Source: JAFDZV01 sp964455525 (GTDB taxonomy: Bacteria > Bacteroidota > Ignavibacteria > OLB7). Taken from it: a stretch of 64,000 bases of DNA. Made by a program: the position numbers and the translations under genes. The stretch's first letter is position 1. Each line of letters starts with the position of its first letter. The stretch covers positions 124,001 through 188,000 of the forward strand of contig CAYVWR010000002.1 in NCBI GenBank assembly GCA_964455525.1. The letters are read 5' to 3'. The notes beneath the pieces were generated by a model. The model was not told the origin of the DNA and searched no databases. It saw only the letters and a program-made list of their open reading frames with translations. Positions 1 to 10,200 of the stretch are shown here, piece by piece.

Positions 1-1828
1 AGACAATCGTGTCCCCTCCGGCGATCTGAGATGTTTTATACAGCGAGGTGAAATGTGCTCCCGGGACCGCTGTAGTTCCAAAAAGCCTGGGAAGGGCATA
101 GGGGTGATAGGAATAGACTGTGGAGATGTTTTGCCCGGTTACCTGGTCGGTGGAGATGATGCTGCTGGAATCAATGAGGTACCCGGATGTTCCATCCCCG
201 GCGAGCCTGTAGGTGAACAGATAGTGATCGGTGCCGAGCAACGTTCCGCTACGGCTATAACGAGCCACCGAATCGACCACATTGTTGAGAAGCAAAGGTG
301 AATAGAGAGCGCCTGATAGAACATTGCCATCGATTGGTTGATAGGAGATGGTGAATGTTCTGGTAGGCTCCTTTACCTCTGTCAGCCGGAAGTTCTGTAA
401 CACAACAGTATCGTGGCCGGGTGCAAAGCCAAAACCGATGTAGCGGCGTGGCACTCGTTCGTACGTAAATGTGGTCAGCCGATTTTCCGGGTCGGCTATG
501 GCGGTTACGTATCCGGCCGCAGATTTATATTGTTCACGAATCCAGGAGAAGGGGGAGTTCTCGCTTGTGGTCCATTTGTCGGCACCGGCCAGGGAGAACT
601 TGTCCGCTCCGTTTCCGCTTGTCGAGACCGAGTCGAACCAGACCGTGATTGTACGTCCCAGCGCCTCGATCACCATTGAATTATTGCGTCCTTCCTGATA
701 ATTCTGGCTGAAGGTGATCGGGAATGAAAAACGGTGGCCGGTAAGGCCACTGATGAATGACCGACCCTTGGTTGAATCCTTTCTGTCGGAATTTTCGTAC
801 TGCGGGTAATGTCGTATGCGGGATACATCGATGGTTGCTCCCGATCCGGTTGTGATAGTTTCAAGATAGAATATCGTGGGGCCGGCCGCCATGCCTCCAT
901 AGAGCGTTTCCCATCCCTCGTACGTGTCCCCGTTATAACCGCTATAGACCAGGGTGCCGTATGGGGCAACCCGCTCCTTGAAAATATATTCGAGACCATC
1001 ACCGGAGTAATAGTGTACACGTCGTGGAACAAGATGGTATCCGCTTCCTTCCCCATATCGCCGTATATGCTCCGGCCAGTTGAGCGAATCGAATTCAACG
1101 AACGCGAACCCCCGGCTATTTGCTTCGTTGGCGAAGTAATAGCCGGTATAAAGCTCCGGCCGTTGGTTTGGGTGAGCAGTGGTCGGCTGCTGTATGTTGC
1201 GCAGTTCCAGCACACTGCCATCTGCACGTAGAAGCCGTATCACGTCGATGAATCTGCTCCCCATTGACTGTAGTGCATTTGGTGAAGTAAAGCTGACCAT
1301 ACGATTGCCGAAATCATAGCCATCAACCGTCCAGACAAGATCGCGATCGCTCAGGCTGGTTGTTCTGCCGCTGCCCAGGTTCCACTGCGGATCTTGATGG
1401 AAGTTGCCAGCCATGGAAATGGTCTGCACCGCAAAATCGTTGACGGCGACCAGCCAGAGCGGTCGGTTCTGTGTCAGGCGGCTCCAGTAGGGGGCCGAGG
1501 TGTCCCCGATCGCAGGTTCTACATATCGGAAAAATGCCGTGTGTTCTACTGCACCGCAGTAGTTCAGTGCCACGGAAATAGCGTGGCCATCAAGCGATTG
1601 CTCGGAAATAGGATAGGTATAGGCCACATTGCCGCTCGATGCCGATACGTTCATGCGCCCATCAGTCTGTAGTGTGCTTCCTCCTTGCCATCCGTTTCGA
1701 TCGTAGAGGCTTGATGCACTCTTGAGTTCAGAGATGGAGCCGGTCGGCTGAGCGTGGGCGCAGAGTATGGCCAGAAGCCACAGCAGAGCCGGTATGGAGA
1801 AGGAGCGACCGTTATATGGTGTTTTCAT
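1..1828 (-). CDS. RHS/YD-repeat-like surface protein, C-terminus cut off by window edge
   Basis: The reading frame is open from an ATG at 1826-1828 to the window edge, so about 609 N-terminal residues are visible. It begins with a signal peptide (basic start, then IPALLWLLAILCAHAQ). Around residues 432-460 the pattern GYVTAIADPENRLTTFTYER matches the linker style of RHS/YD-repeat proteins (G-x-x-T-A-I-x-D-P-x-x-R-x-T-x-F-x-Y). Further upstream, aromatic and Gly-rich segments resemble the beta-strand region that precedes RHS shells. The product is probably exported to the cell surface, and the C-terminus, where a toxin or a T9SS tail could sit, is outside the window. It follows the 1847-2800 gene by 18 bp on the same strand, so the two are probably co-transcribed. 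The RHS-like assignment rests on pattern recognition only. Confidence 0.6.
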   Translation of the reverse strand, partial: MKTPYNGRSFSIPALLWLLAILCAHAQPTGSISELKSASSLYDRNGWQGGSTLQTDGRMNVSASSGNVAYTYPISEQSLDGHAISVALNYCGAVEHTAFFRYVEPAIGDTSAPYWSRLTQNRPLWLVAVNDFAVQTISMAGNFHQDPQWNLGSGRTTSLSDRDLVWTVDGYDFGNRMVSFTSPNALQSMGSRFIDVIRLLRADGSVLELRNIQQPTTAHPNQRPELYTGYYFANEANSRGFAFVEFDSLNWPEHIRRYGEGSGYHLVPRRVHYYSGDGLEYIFKERVAPYGTLVYSGYNGDTYEGWETLYGGMAAGPTIFYLETITTGSGATIDVSRIRHYPQYENSDRKDSTKGRSFISGLTGHRFSFPITFSQNYQEGRNNSMVIEALGRTITVWFDSVSTSGNGADKFSLAGADKWTTSENSPFSWIREQYKSAAGYVTAIADPENRLTTFTYERVPRRYIGFGFAPGHDTVVLQNFRLTEVKEPTRTFTISYQPIDGNVLSGALYSPLLLNNVVDSVARYSRSGTLLGTDHYLFTYRLAGDGTSGYLIDSSSIISTDQVTGQNISTVYSYHPYALPRLFGTTAVPGAHFTSLYKTSQIAGGDTIV

Positions 1829-1846
1829 AGTAGCCGGAATGCTTGC

Positions 1847-2800
1847 TCAGTGTGTGATGATGATAGGGTAGGTTGCGCGAAGAGTACCGTGCTGGTGCAG
1901 CCGGACTACATAGTAGCCGCTTGCCAGCAAGCGTAGATCAAGCATGCGAAACAGATCCCCGGATGCGGTCACCGTCACGTTCTGCTGTCGCTGTAGCTCG
2001 CCATTCACTGCAACGATATCAACACCATATTCTCCGGCAGGGATCAATCGCCCTTCGATTCGCGCCAATCCGGCGGCCGGGTTTGGGTGAACACGCACGT
2101 CCAGGGTGCGCCCATTCTCCTGCCACAGTTGCGGCGTAATGGAAGAGTCGGCGTTTACATCCATGGCCACTGCAAGGATCTCGTGGCTTGGAATGCCGCT
2201 GATATCCCGTAGTTCCGGCTCTATGATGTCGCGACCAGGGCGCAGGTCAAGCGCAAAAAATCTCGCATATTCAAAAGCTCCTACCTGGTCTAAAGAGATT
2301 GTTGTGATCGTATCAAGGTTCCTCTGGCCGAAGAGCACGATGGCCCGGGCGGTATCCCGATCTCCAGCGTCCGTTTTCACTTTTCCTCGAAGAAAGAAAA
2401 TAATATCCGGTAGCGTGTCGCCGTTGACCTCCTGAAAGGCTGCCGTACAGTGTAATTTTTCCCAATGCGGATATCGTATCTGTGTGCGTACACCGTTGGT
2501 GCTGGCAGGGTTGCCTGGGTGGAATGGGCCGGGATCGCCGGAACAACCTTTTGTCCGGTGGTCCGGCCTGCCCCAGCCAATGGCAGCAGGGGCATATGCA
2601 AGCCCCTTGCTTGTGCCGCTGAATACCGTATCCTCGATGCAGTCGAAATTCAAGTGCCCGATAAATAGCACACGTTCTACAATTACGGCGTCAACTGTAT
2701 CTATCGGGGATGCGGGCGATGCTGCCAGATATCCGCTCCATAGCAGCATGATCGCCATGGAAATGATACTGCATGTAAAATGTCGTGGTAACCAATACAC
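1847..2800 (-). CDS. Secreted protein with T9SS C-terminal sorting domain
   Basis: This is a 317-residue protein starting at a GTG (2798-2800), chosen because AGGAG lies just upstream at good spacing. An N-terminal hydrophobic segment (SIISMAIMLLWSGYLAA) is a signal peptide. The middle contains one FG-GAP/VCBS-like stretch (FQEVNGDTLPDIIFF). The last 80 residues begin with VHPNPAAG and end in a GYYVVRL...IIITH strand pattern, typical of the T9SS type A sorting domain that directs cargo through the outer membrane. The central region is not recognised. The RHS-like gene starts 18 bp downstream, suggesting a two-gene surface-protein operon. Confidence in secretion by T9SS is good; the molecular role is unknown. 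Confidence 0.75.
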   Translation of the reverse strand: MYWLPRHFTCSIISMAIMLLWSGYLAASPASPIDTVDAVIVERVLFIGHLNFDCIEDTVFSGTSKGLAYAPAAIGWGRPDHRTKGCSGDPGPFHPGNPASTNGVRTQIRYPHWEKLHCTAAFQEVNGDTLPDIIFFLRGKVKTDAGDRDTARAIVLFGQRNLDTITTISLDQVGAFEYARFFALDLRPGRDIIEPELRDISGIPSHEILAVAMDVNADSSITPQLWQENGRTLDVRVHPNPAAGLARIEGRLIPAGEYGVDIVAVNGELQRQQNVTVTASGDLFRMLDLRLLASGYYVVRLHQHGTLRATYPIIITH

Positions 2801-3386
2801 GGTCTCTCCTGCTGGTACGCCAGAGGTTGATATTCTGTGGGATAATGGAATGTTGGGGGCGACCGTCCGGCAGATTATATCGCCGGATATTCCTCATCTG
2901 TGCTTGTTGCTACCGTTGGTGCACACAATAGTGTGATGCTCTCTCTTCCGAGAATGAATTCGCTCGGAACAGGTGTGGTTGTAGCGGGGGCGAATATGCA
3001 TTTGCAGAATTGATAAAATCAAGACCATTGTGAAATAGTGATGAAAAAAAATATGATGGTCTATCCGGCCGGGATGGATACTCAAGCGAAGGGGCAAAGG
3101 ACTGCCAACCTTCACGGCTTTGCGCGGATGTGTTCTGCTTGCAGGACTGGCTGGAATATCGTTAGCAGAAAATATTCCTGCGTGGGAACCCGGCGCGTGC
3201 CCTGCCAGGGTGTTCTTCCGTGTCTGTTCACATCATCCAGAAAGCGGTCCTGTCTCATCCATCGAAACCCTCTCTACATTCCCACTGCTTCACTATCTTC
3301 ATTCGTCAATACAGCATAGGTTGCGTGGCCGCTCCGATATACGGATCACGGCTGCGGGCCGGGATATCCGCACGAGCACTGTTTCG
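2801..3386. other. Divergent intergenic region between surface-protein operon and topA
   Basis: These 586 bp separate the minus-strand 1847-2800 gene from plus-strand topA. Longer frames run through part of it into topA, but they encode no recognisable domain, and the topoisomerase fold starts at 3387. It should hold both promoters. I could not identify a convincing promoter, operator or terminator by eye. Confidence 0.5.
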
Positions 3387-5876
3387 ATGGCTAAATCGCT
3401 TGTCATCGTCGAATCCCCTGCAAAGGCGAAGACGATCAATAAATATCTTGGGGAGGGCTACATCGTCGAGGCGTCGGTGGGGCATGTGAAGGATCTGCCA
3501 AAGGGGGATCTCTCGATCGATGTGGATCATGGGTTTGTCCCCACCTACGAGCTTATCAAGGGGAAGGAGGAGATCGTCAAGCGCCTTCAGAACCTTGCCG
3601 GGCGCTGCGACAGGGTGTTTCTGGCAACCGACCCGGATCGCGAGGGGGAGGCGATCGCCCATCATATCGCCGAGGAGATCCGGGAGCGCAACGGCAATAT
3701 CCAGCGTGTTCTGTTCAACGAGATCACAAAATCCGGGATTACGGCGGCCATGCGCCAGCCGCGTGCTATTGATGCGGCGATGGTGGAAGCGCAGGAGGCG
3801 CGCCGGGTGATGGACCGGCTGATCGGCTACAAGGTAAGCCCCTATCTCTGGCGGAAGTTTACCGGCCAGGGGCGGGGGCTTTCCGCAGGACGGGTGCAAT
3901 CGGTAGCGTTGCGGCTGGTTGTGGAACGTGAGCGTGCGATCAACTCCTTTATCCCGATCGAATACTGGAACCTGATAGGCCATTTCCGCACACGCGATGA
4001 GGCCGAGATCGTTGCGCGCCTTGTCCGTTTTGATGCCACCGAGATCAGAAATCCGAGCGGATCGGCCACCGAGCTGAAGGGGACGGGCGAGGCCCTCCCC
4101 TTTATCGCAACAAAAGCCCAGGCCGAGGCGCTCCGCGAGCGTGCTCTGCGCGAATCGTATCATATCGCTTCCATTACCAAAAAGGAGGTGAAGCGGAACG
4201 CGCCGCTGCCGTTCACTACCTCCACGATTCAGCAGGAAGCATCGCGCCGCCTTCGGATGAACACTGCCCGTACGATGAAGCTTGCGCAGCAGCTCTACGA
4301 GGGCGTTGATTTCGGCAGGCAGGGACGGGTGGGGCTTATCACCTATATGCGTACCGATTCCACCCGCGTAAGCGATGAGGCGGTGGCCGCAGCAGAGGAG
4401 TTTATCTACGAGAACTATGGCAAGGAATATCTCCCGCCGGGACGCAAAGGGGAGAAGGCTGCCGTCGTGAAAAAAGGGAAGCCGAACGTGCAGGATGCGC
4501 ATGAGGCGATACGTCCCACCGATCTGAAGATCACCCCCAAGGAGGCGCGCAAGAGCCTGGACAAGGAACTGGCCGACCTGTACGAGCTGATCTGGAGCCG
4601 CTTTGTTGCCAGCCAGATGGCCGCTGCGATATTCGACCAGACCACCGTTGATATCCTGGGTGGGGCGTTTCTGTTTCGTGCTACCGGACGTATCACCCGG
4701 TTCAATGGCTGGATGCAGGTCTATGCCGATGTGGAGGAGGAGGAAGGGGGAGCTGCCGTAAAAAAAGGTGCCCGGGCTAAAGGGAAGGATAAGGGCGCCG
4801 CAGGCCCGGACGATGGCGAGAAGGAGCTGGAGACCGTTCTGCCGCAGAATATCCGGGAGCGTGATCCGCTCCGGCTGGAGTCGATCGAGACAAAACAGAG
4901 TTTTACCAAGCCCCCGGCGCGCTACACCGAGAGCCTTCTGGTAAAGGAGATGGAGGCCAAGGGAATAGGACGTCCCAGCACCTATTCCGCTATCATCTCT
5001 ACGATCCAGGATCGGGGGTATGTGGAGCAGCGCGAGCGGAAGCTTTATGCGGTGGAGCTTGGCCTAAAGGTGTGCGATGCCCTGGTCTCAGGGTTCCCTG
5101 CGCTTTTTGATGTCAAGTTCACGGCGCGCATGGAGGGCGATCTCGATACGATCGCCGGCGGCAAGGCCACCTATCTGAAGGTGATGCAGAGCTTCTACAA
5201 GCCGCTTCTTTCGGCGTTGCAGATCGTGGGACGTGGAAGCGGCGGGCAGGAGGGGGGGCGCAACGGCGGGCTTCGGCTTCGCCACAAGACCACCGGGGAT
5301 GGACGCCCGGCAAAGGGTGCCGTCGAAGGGGTGAAGAGCGATGCAGTCTGCGAGAAGTGCGGATCGGCGATGGAGCTTCGGCTTGGCAGTTACGGGCATT
5401 ATCTGGCATGCCTGGGGTTCCCGAACTGCCGCAACATCATCTCGGCGACGGAGGATGGCACGCCGCGCGCACGTTTGGGGGGAGGTTCGGCTGCTGCCGG
5501 AGCCGTTTCGGCAGATGGAGAGGCGGTCATCTGCGATACATGCAACTCGGCGATGGTGCGCCGCAAGGGACGTAATGGCGGCGAATTCTACGGCTGTTCC
5601 AACTATCCGAACTGCACTGCCACAAAACCCGTCCCGCTTGGGGTTTCCTGTCCGGGATGCGGCCAGGGGGATATCGTGGAGCGGGTGGGGGGACGTTTCA
5701 GCAGTGTGTTTTATGCATGCACCCGTTATCCCGAGTGCCGCTTTACCTCGGGACTGAAGCCGCTGAACCGTCCCTGCGGCATCTGCGGCAATGCCTGGAC
5801 CACGCAGGCATGGAGCAAGGAGGAGGGGGAGTTCGTCGAGTGCCCGAAGTGCAAGGGGCGTCCCCGGCCGGTGTGA
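3387..5876 (+). CDS. topA: DNA topoisomerase I (type IA)
   Basis: This 829-residue enzyme relaxes negative supercoils through a transient 5'-phosphotyrosine. The Toprim domain starts at once (LVIVESPAKAKTINKYL, residues 5-21; catalytic Glu9) with the metal-binding DPDRE triad at 82-86. The active-site tyrosine is Y320 in GLITYMRTDSTR, and the conserved GIGRPSTYSAI follows. After about residue 655 there are four Cys-rich zinc-ribbon modules (CEKC..., CDTC..., CPGC..., CGIC...), the usual bacterial C-terminal DNA-binding tail. The frame extends 89 codons upstream, but ATG 3387 begins exactly at the conserved MAKSLVIVESPAKA start; no strong ribosome binding site precedes it. A short acidic/Lys-rich insertion lies near residues 450-480. 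It probably stands alone or leads into the 6033 gene. Confidence 0.97.
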   Translation: MAKSLVIVESPAKAKTINKYLGEGYIVEASVGHVKDLPKGDLSIDVDHGFVPTYELIKGKEEIVKRLQNLAGRCDRVFLATDPDREGEAIAHHIAEEIRERNGNIQRVLFNEITKSGITAAMRQPRAIDAAMVEAQEARRVMDRLIGYKVSPYLWRKFTGQGRGLSAGRVQSVALRLVVERERAINSFIPIEYWNLIGHFRTRDEAEIVARLVRFDATEIRNPSGSATELKGTGEALPFIATKAQAEALRERALRESYHIASITKKEVKRNAPLPFTTSTIQQEASRRLRMNTARTMKLAQQLYEGVDFGRQGRVGLITYMRTDSTRVSDEAVAAAEEFIYENYGKEYLPPGRKGEKAAVVKKGKPNVQDAHEAIRPTDLKITPKEARKSLDKELADLYELIWSRFVASQMAAAIFDQTTVDILGGAFLFRATGRITRFNGWMQVYADVEEEEGGAAVKKGARAKGKDKGAAGPDDGEKELETVLPQNIRERDPLRLESIETKQSFTKPPARYTESLLVKEMEAKGIGRPSTYSAIISTIQDRGYVEQRERKLYAVELGLKVCDALVSGFPALFDVKFTARMEGDLDTIAGGKATYLKVMQSFYKPLLSALQIVGRGSGGQEGGRNGGLRLRHKTTGDGRPAKGAVEGVKSDAVCEKCGSAMELRLGSYGHYLACLGFPNCRNIISATEDGTPRARLGGGSAAAGAVSADGEAVICDTCNSAMVRRKGRNGGEFYGCSNYPNCTATKPVPLGVSCPGCGQGDIVERVGGRFSSVFYACTRYPECRFTSGLKPLNRPCGICGNAWTTQAWSKEEGEFVECPKCKGRPRPV

Positions 5877-6032
5877 TAGGCCGGGACCGGCGGGCATCTA
5901 TGTGCCGGTGGTGTTGTGCATGGCGCCCTGCCCGTTTGGTCCGAATATTGGTCCGATACCGGTGCATCTATCGGCTGGCAGGCTATCGCATTATGATGCG
6001 ATGTGCCTGCACCCTATCATTGTGAGGAGTTT

Positions 6033-6455
6033 ATGGCAGGGAACAAGGAATATCGGTCCGACGATATCATCGTCATCTATGATCCCGCCCGCTGCATCCA
6101 CGTGGCAAACTGCGTGCATGGAGTGCCGGCCGTGTTCAACCCGGAGGCGCGCCCCTGGATCCAGCCGGAGAAGGGGACTGCCAGTCATATCGCCGATGTG
6201 GTGCAGACCTGTCCAACCGGGGCGCTTCACTTCGAGAGGCTCGATGGCGGGCCACAGGAGCAGGCCGATGAGCAGGCAACCATTGCCGTACAGGAGGATG
6301 GCCCGCTCTATCTTCGCGGCGAGTTTCGGATTATCGGCGAGGATGGCGCCCTGCTGCTTCACGATACCCGTATCGCGCTCTGCCGGTGCGGCGGTTCCTC
6401 CAACAAACCCTTCTGCGATGGGGCGCATGCCCGTATCGGCTTCCGTGCCGGATGA
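6033..6455 (+). CDS. CDGSH iron-sulfur protein with divergent 4Fe-4S domain
   Basis: This 140-residue protein starts at ATG 6033, preceded by TGAGGAG. The N-terminal half carries the divergent ferredoxin-like (Fer4_19) pattern RCIHVANCVHG...CPTGALHF. The C-terminal half has a CDGSH-type site, CRCGGSSNKPFCDGAH, which in this family binds a 2Fe-2S cluster through three Cys and one His. This two-module architecture is known in small bacterial redox proteins of undefined role, thought to be electron-transfer or cluster-transfer factors. No signal peptide or membrane segment is seen, so it is cytoplasmic. It lies between topA and a pirin gene; the pairing with pirin suggests a redox or stress role, but that is inference. 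Confidence 0.88.
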   Translation: MAGNKEYRSDDIIVIYDPARCIHVANCVHGVPAVFNPEARPWIQPEKGTASHIADVVQTCPTGALHFERLDGGPQEQADEQATIAVQEDGPLYLRGEFRIIGEDGALLLHDTRIALCRCGGSSNKPFCDGAHARIGFRAG

Positions 6456-6499
6456 TATCCATGCCCGTGCATTTCCTTCCCTCCAACTTCTGAACGACG

Positions 6500-7204
6500 A
6501 TGATCGACATCTGCCGCTGCGATGAGCGTGCCCGGTATCGCGATGACTGGTGCGACAGCTATCGGACCTTTGCCTCCACAGAGCGTGCCGGAGCATGGCG
6601 CCAGGGGTTTCGCAGTCTCCGTGGCATCAACGAGGAGCGCATGGCACCGGGGCGCGGGGGAGATATGCATGCACATCAGGATGTGGAGATCATCACCTAT
6701 GTGATAGAAGGGGCGTTTGGGCATAACGATGGCATGAATAACGGCACGATCGTCCTTCCCGGCGATCTCCAGCGCATGACAGCCGGACGAGGCATTGTTC
6801 ACAAGGAGTTCAATCACTCCGGCACCGAGCCGGTGCATCTGCTTCAGATCTGGGTTGCTCCCGAGAGAAACGGGCTGGTTCCCGGCTATGAACAACGGAT
6901 GTTTGTGCCCGAGGAGAGCATCGGCTCCCTTCTCCTTCTGGCATCCCGCGATGGCCGCAGCCATTCCGTAACGGTGCATCAGGATCTTGAACTGTATCTC
7001 TCGACGCTTGAGCCTGCACACGAGGTTCGCCATCGGCTCGGCGATGGCCGCGCTGCCTGGGTGCAGATTGTGCGTGGCTCTATGGTGGTGAACGGCGCGC
7101 TGCTGCATGCCGGCGATGGCGCGGCGCTTACCGAAGAGCCGGAGCTTGTTCTTGAGGGCAATGATGGGGGGGAGGCGCTGGTCTTCGATCTGGGGGCTGG
7201 GTGA
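6500..7204 (+). CDS. Pirin family bicupin
   Basis: This 234-residue cytoplasmic protein has the pirin N-terminal cupin: GDMHAHQDVEIITYVIEG supplies the His-x-His metal ligands, with a further Glu/His in the RMTAGRGIVHKEFNHS segment. The C-terminal cupin is more degenerate, as in YhhW-type pirins. Family members bind Fe or Ni; some have quercetinase activity and others act as redox-sensing cofactors. The length matches the short bacterial YhhW subgroup. It begins 44 bp after the CDGSH gene on the same strand, so the two are likely one transcript. The start ATG 6500 lacks a clear Shine-Dalgarno sequence. A strong hairpin at 7235-7269 follows. Confidence 0.9.
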   Translation: MIDICRCDERARYRDDWCDSYRTFASTERAGAWRQGFRSLRGINEERMAPGRGGDMHAHQDVEIITYVIEGAFGHNDGMNNGTIVLPGDLQRMTAGRGIVHKEFNHSGTEPVHLLQIWVAPERNGLVPGYEQRMFVPEESIGSLLLLASRDGRSHSVTVHQDLELYLSTLEPAHEVRHRLGDGRAAWVQIVRGSMVVNGALLHAGDGAALTEEPELVLEGNDGGEALVFDLGAG

Positions 7205-7234
7205 GAAAGGCCGGGCAGGAGGGTCTTCAACGAC

Positions 7235-7269
7235 GATGGTGGCCCCCGGAGAACCGGGACGCCACCATC
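7235..7269. terminator. Hairpin between convergent genes (probable bidirectional terminator)
   Basis: GATGGTGGC (7235-7243) pairs perfectly with GCCACCATC (7261-7269), and an inner CCCGG-AGAA-CCGGG stem fills the loop. It lies between the ends of the convergent pirin gene and the 7289-10891 gene. There is no real U-tract on either side, so the terminator role is inferred from position and stem strength. Confidence 0.5.
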
Positions 7270-7288
7270 TATGCATTTCAGGAGAGGG

Positions 7289-10200
7289 TTATCGGGAGAC
7301 CATAATGATGCTGCTCGCGATCTGGCGATCGTTCGAGAGCAGACGGCAGAAGTAGGCTCCCGGCGGCAGTGCTGCCGCGTCGAACTCGGCTGTGCGGAAA
7401 CCGCTGGCGGCGAGGTTCTCGGTAAGATCGAGCACCTGGACGCCAATCGAGTTGAAGAGTTCCAGCCGGAGGTTGCCGGGGAGCGCTTTGCCCGTATATG
7501 AGGCAAGCTGAAGCACAACACGCCCGGCGCTCGGATTTGGCAGGGCCGTTATCGTCAGGCCGTTGCTTTCGCTGGTGCCGAAGCCCGGGGCGACGCTGGA
7601 GAGGCCAACCGAAAGCGTTGCCGGGCGGCTGAGCATTGTGCACTCGCCGTTGATAAGGACATCATAGGTGCCTGCATGTTCCATCCGTACCGGAAAGATT
7701 ATGTAGGTGGATTGTGTTGCGCCCGGTATGGGCACACCATCCTTTCGCCACTGGTATTTCAGATCGACCCCTCTGGCAACCACCGAGAAGCTGACGGCAT
7801 CTCCTGTGAACGCATGCTGGGTGACCGGATCGGTCTCGATATCCTCGGGGAACAATTCAAGTCTGGATGGGATGCTGTATTGCGGATAATCCTGGCAGAT
7901 ATCATTGAAGACGCCCAGCCGGTAGACGCCGGTATCGGCCTCTGTTGCCGATGGGATCACCAGGACGTTCTGCACGGCGCCCGGTATCGGCGTGCCGTTC
8001 TTGTACCACTGGTAGCGTATATTTTCCCCTTCGGCGATCGCCTCGAATCGCGCCTCCTTTCCGTAGCAGGGGAGCACACGCCAGAGCGGCTGTTGCACGA
8101 TCTTTGGCACCGGATAGAAATCCACTCTGGCCTTGTTGGAGAGTCCGACATTGCCGCAGGCATCAATCACGGCCACCTCGTACCATCCCGTATCACGCGG
8201 GGTCAGGGAGTCTATGCTAAAGGAGGATGCGGTAGCCCCATGGATCGTGAAATTATCCTTGCGCCATAGGTAGCTGATCTTATAGCCGGTTGCCTGTATG
8301 GAGAAGTTCAGCGGTTCTCCCGGGCAGACCAGCATGCTGGCGATCCCCTTCTGTAATATCGGCGATTCCGGCACCTCGAATACCGCTCCCGTATCGCTTT
8401 CCCTCTTTCCCGCCATGTCTCGTCCTGATCTTCCCGTGATATAGATCCGCCATGTTGTGCCGCTCGGGAAGGTAGATGGTACAAGCCACGGCCAGGTCCC
8501 TCCGTCAGCACCATAATTGCTTATCAGCTCCACCGACCACTGCGGGGGAGTGCCGCTCATGAGGTGGATCGCTATCGTGTCGATGCCATAGCTTGCCCAA
8601 TTGATATTGAACGTACCATTCTGGCAGGAGAGCGTTCCATTGCCTGGAGTCTCGGTCAGCAGCAGCAGGTTGCGGGGGTTGAGCCTGAGCACAAATGCAT
8701 CGTAGGAGAAATCGGCCCCCACGTCGTTGAAACGCCGGGCAAGAGTAGCATCATACCCCCCCTGGCCAATTGGGAAATTGGCCGAGTTGGTTGTGCCGCA
8801 GAGATAGATATTCACCGGTTCAGGATAGGTCGGGATAACGATCAGATCGTGCGCGATATCCTGATTGACCCCTCCAAAGAGCGAGACATAGCGAAGGCGA
8901 TCGCCGTAGCCATCCAGTTCCAGCACATAGGTATCGTATGGCCCGCCATTATAGGTTGTATCGTATCCGGCGGAGAATACCGGGAAGTCGATGGATGCCG
9001 TATGGCCTGCGATCCAGATATTTCCCTGCGCTATGGCTATAGCATATGCATAATCGTCGCTCTGCCCGCCGATAAACGTTGAGAAGGTGAGCGATCTGGA
9101 TGTGATCGTGTGGCGGATGGCAAAGATATCGTAGGCTCCGCCATTGTAGTCGGGGCTGTAGGAATCGGGTGTTGTCGGAAAATTTCTCGACGCGGTATAG
9201 CCGCACAGTGCCACATCGTTTTCACCGAACAACGCCAGATCATAGGCATAATCGTCGTCCGATCCGCCATAATAGCTACAATACAGCAACGAGCTGTTCG
9301 AGGCGTTCAGTTTCAGCAGCACGGCATCATGCGGCCCTCCTGCATAGATGCTGGCAAAGGCATTTGGGCTTACCGGAAGATCGGCCGAGGATGTCGTGCC
9401 GAAGATATAGCCGTTTCCTCTTGCGTCGAGTTTGATCGCATATGCATAATCCGATCCCGATCCGCCGATAAAGGTGGAGCTGGCAAGATCCGAGCCGGAT
9501 GGATTCAGCGCCAGGGAGAAGATATCATCGGCACCATCGTTATAAGAACGGTCGTATGCTCCCACGGTCGTCGGGAAGTCGCTGGAGGAAGTATAACCGC
9601 AGATACGGGCTGTGCCGTTGCTTTCCAGTGCTATGCTGTAGGCGCCATCGCTGGCCATGCCGCCGATGAAGGTGGAGTACTCAAGGTCCGAGCCGGAGGC
9701 GCTCAGCTTTGTGACAAAGATGTCGTGCGACCCGCCGTTGTAGGATCGGTCGTAGGCGCCGACCGTGGTCGGGAAGTTATCCGAACCGGTATAGCCGCAG
9801 ACATACGCTTCGCCGCTCCCGTTAATCGCTATCGAGCGTCCGTCATCAAACCCGTTGCCGCCGATAAAGGTGGAATACAGAAGCGCCCCAAGCGTCGGGT
9901 TCAGCTTTGAGACGAACACATCGCTGTTGCCGCGATGGACGAGATCATAAGCGCCGGTGGTTGTCGGGAACGTCTCGGCGTTCGGATTTGGAGCGTTGGC
10001 ATACCCGGTTACATAGACATTCTGTTGCGCGTCGAGTGCCATGGCCAGTGCGTTCTCATCGCCGCTTCCTCCAAGCAATGTGGAATAGAGCACAGGGTCG
10101 ATCACCAGAGGACGGCTCTTATCGTAGCTCCCCAGGGCAAACCCCACCGTGGCGTTGTCGTGCACGGCAAAGGAGCAGGCTACCGGCACCTGCCGTCCGC

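Noticed and set aside
3306..4502. 398-codon minus-strand frame opposite topA
   Set aside because: Overlaps the Toprim and active-site region of topA; no domain or start signal of its own.
9000..10100. Periodic sequence in the propeller gene considered as a DNA repeat or CRISPR
   Set aside because: The period follows protein blades of unequal length with diverged DNA; no constant repeat/spacer pattern is present anywhere in the window.
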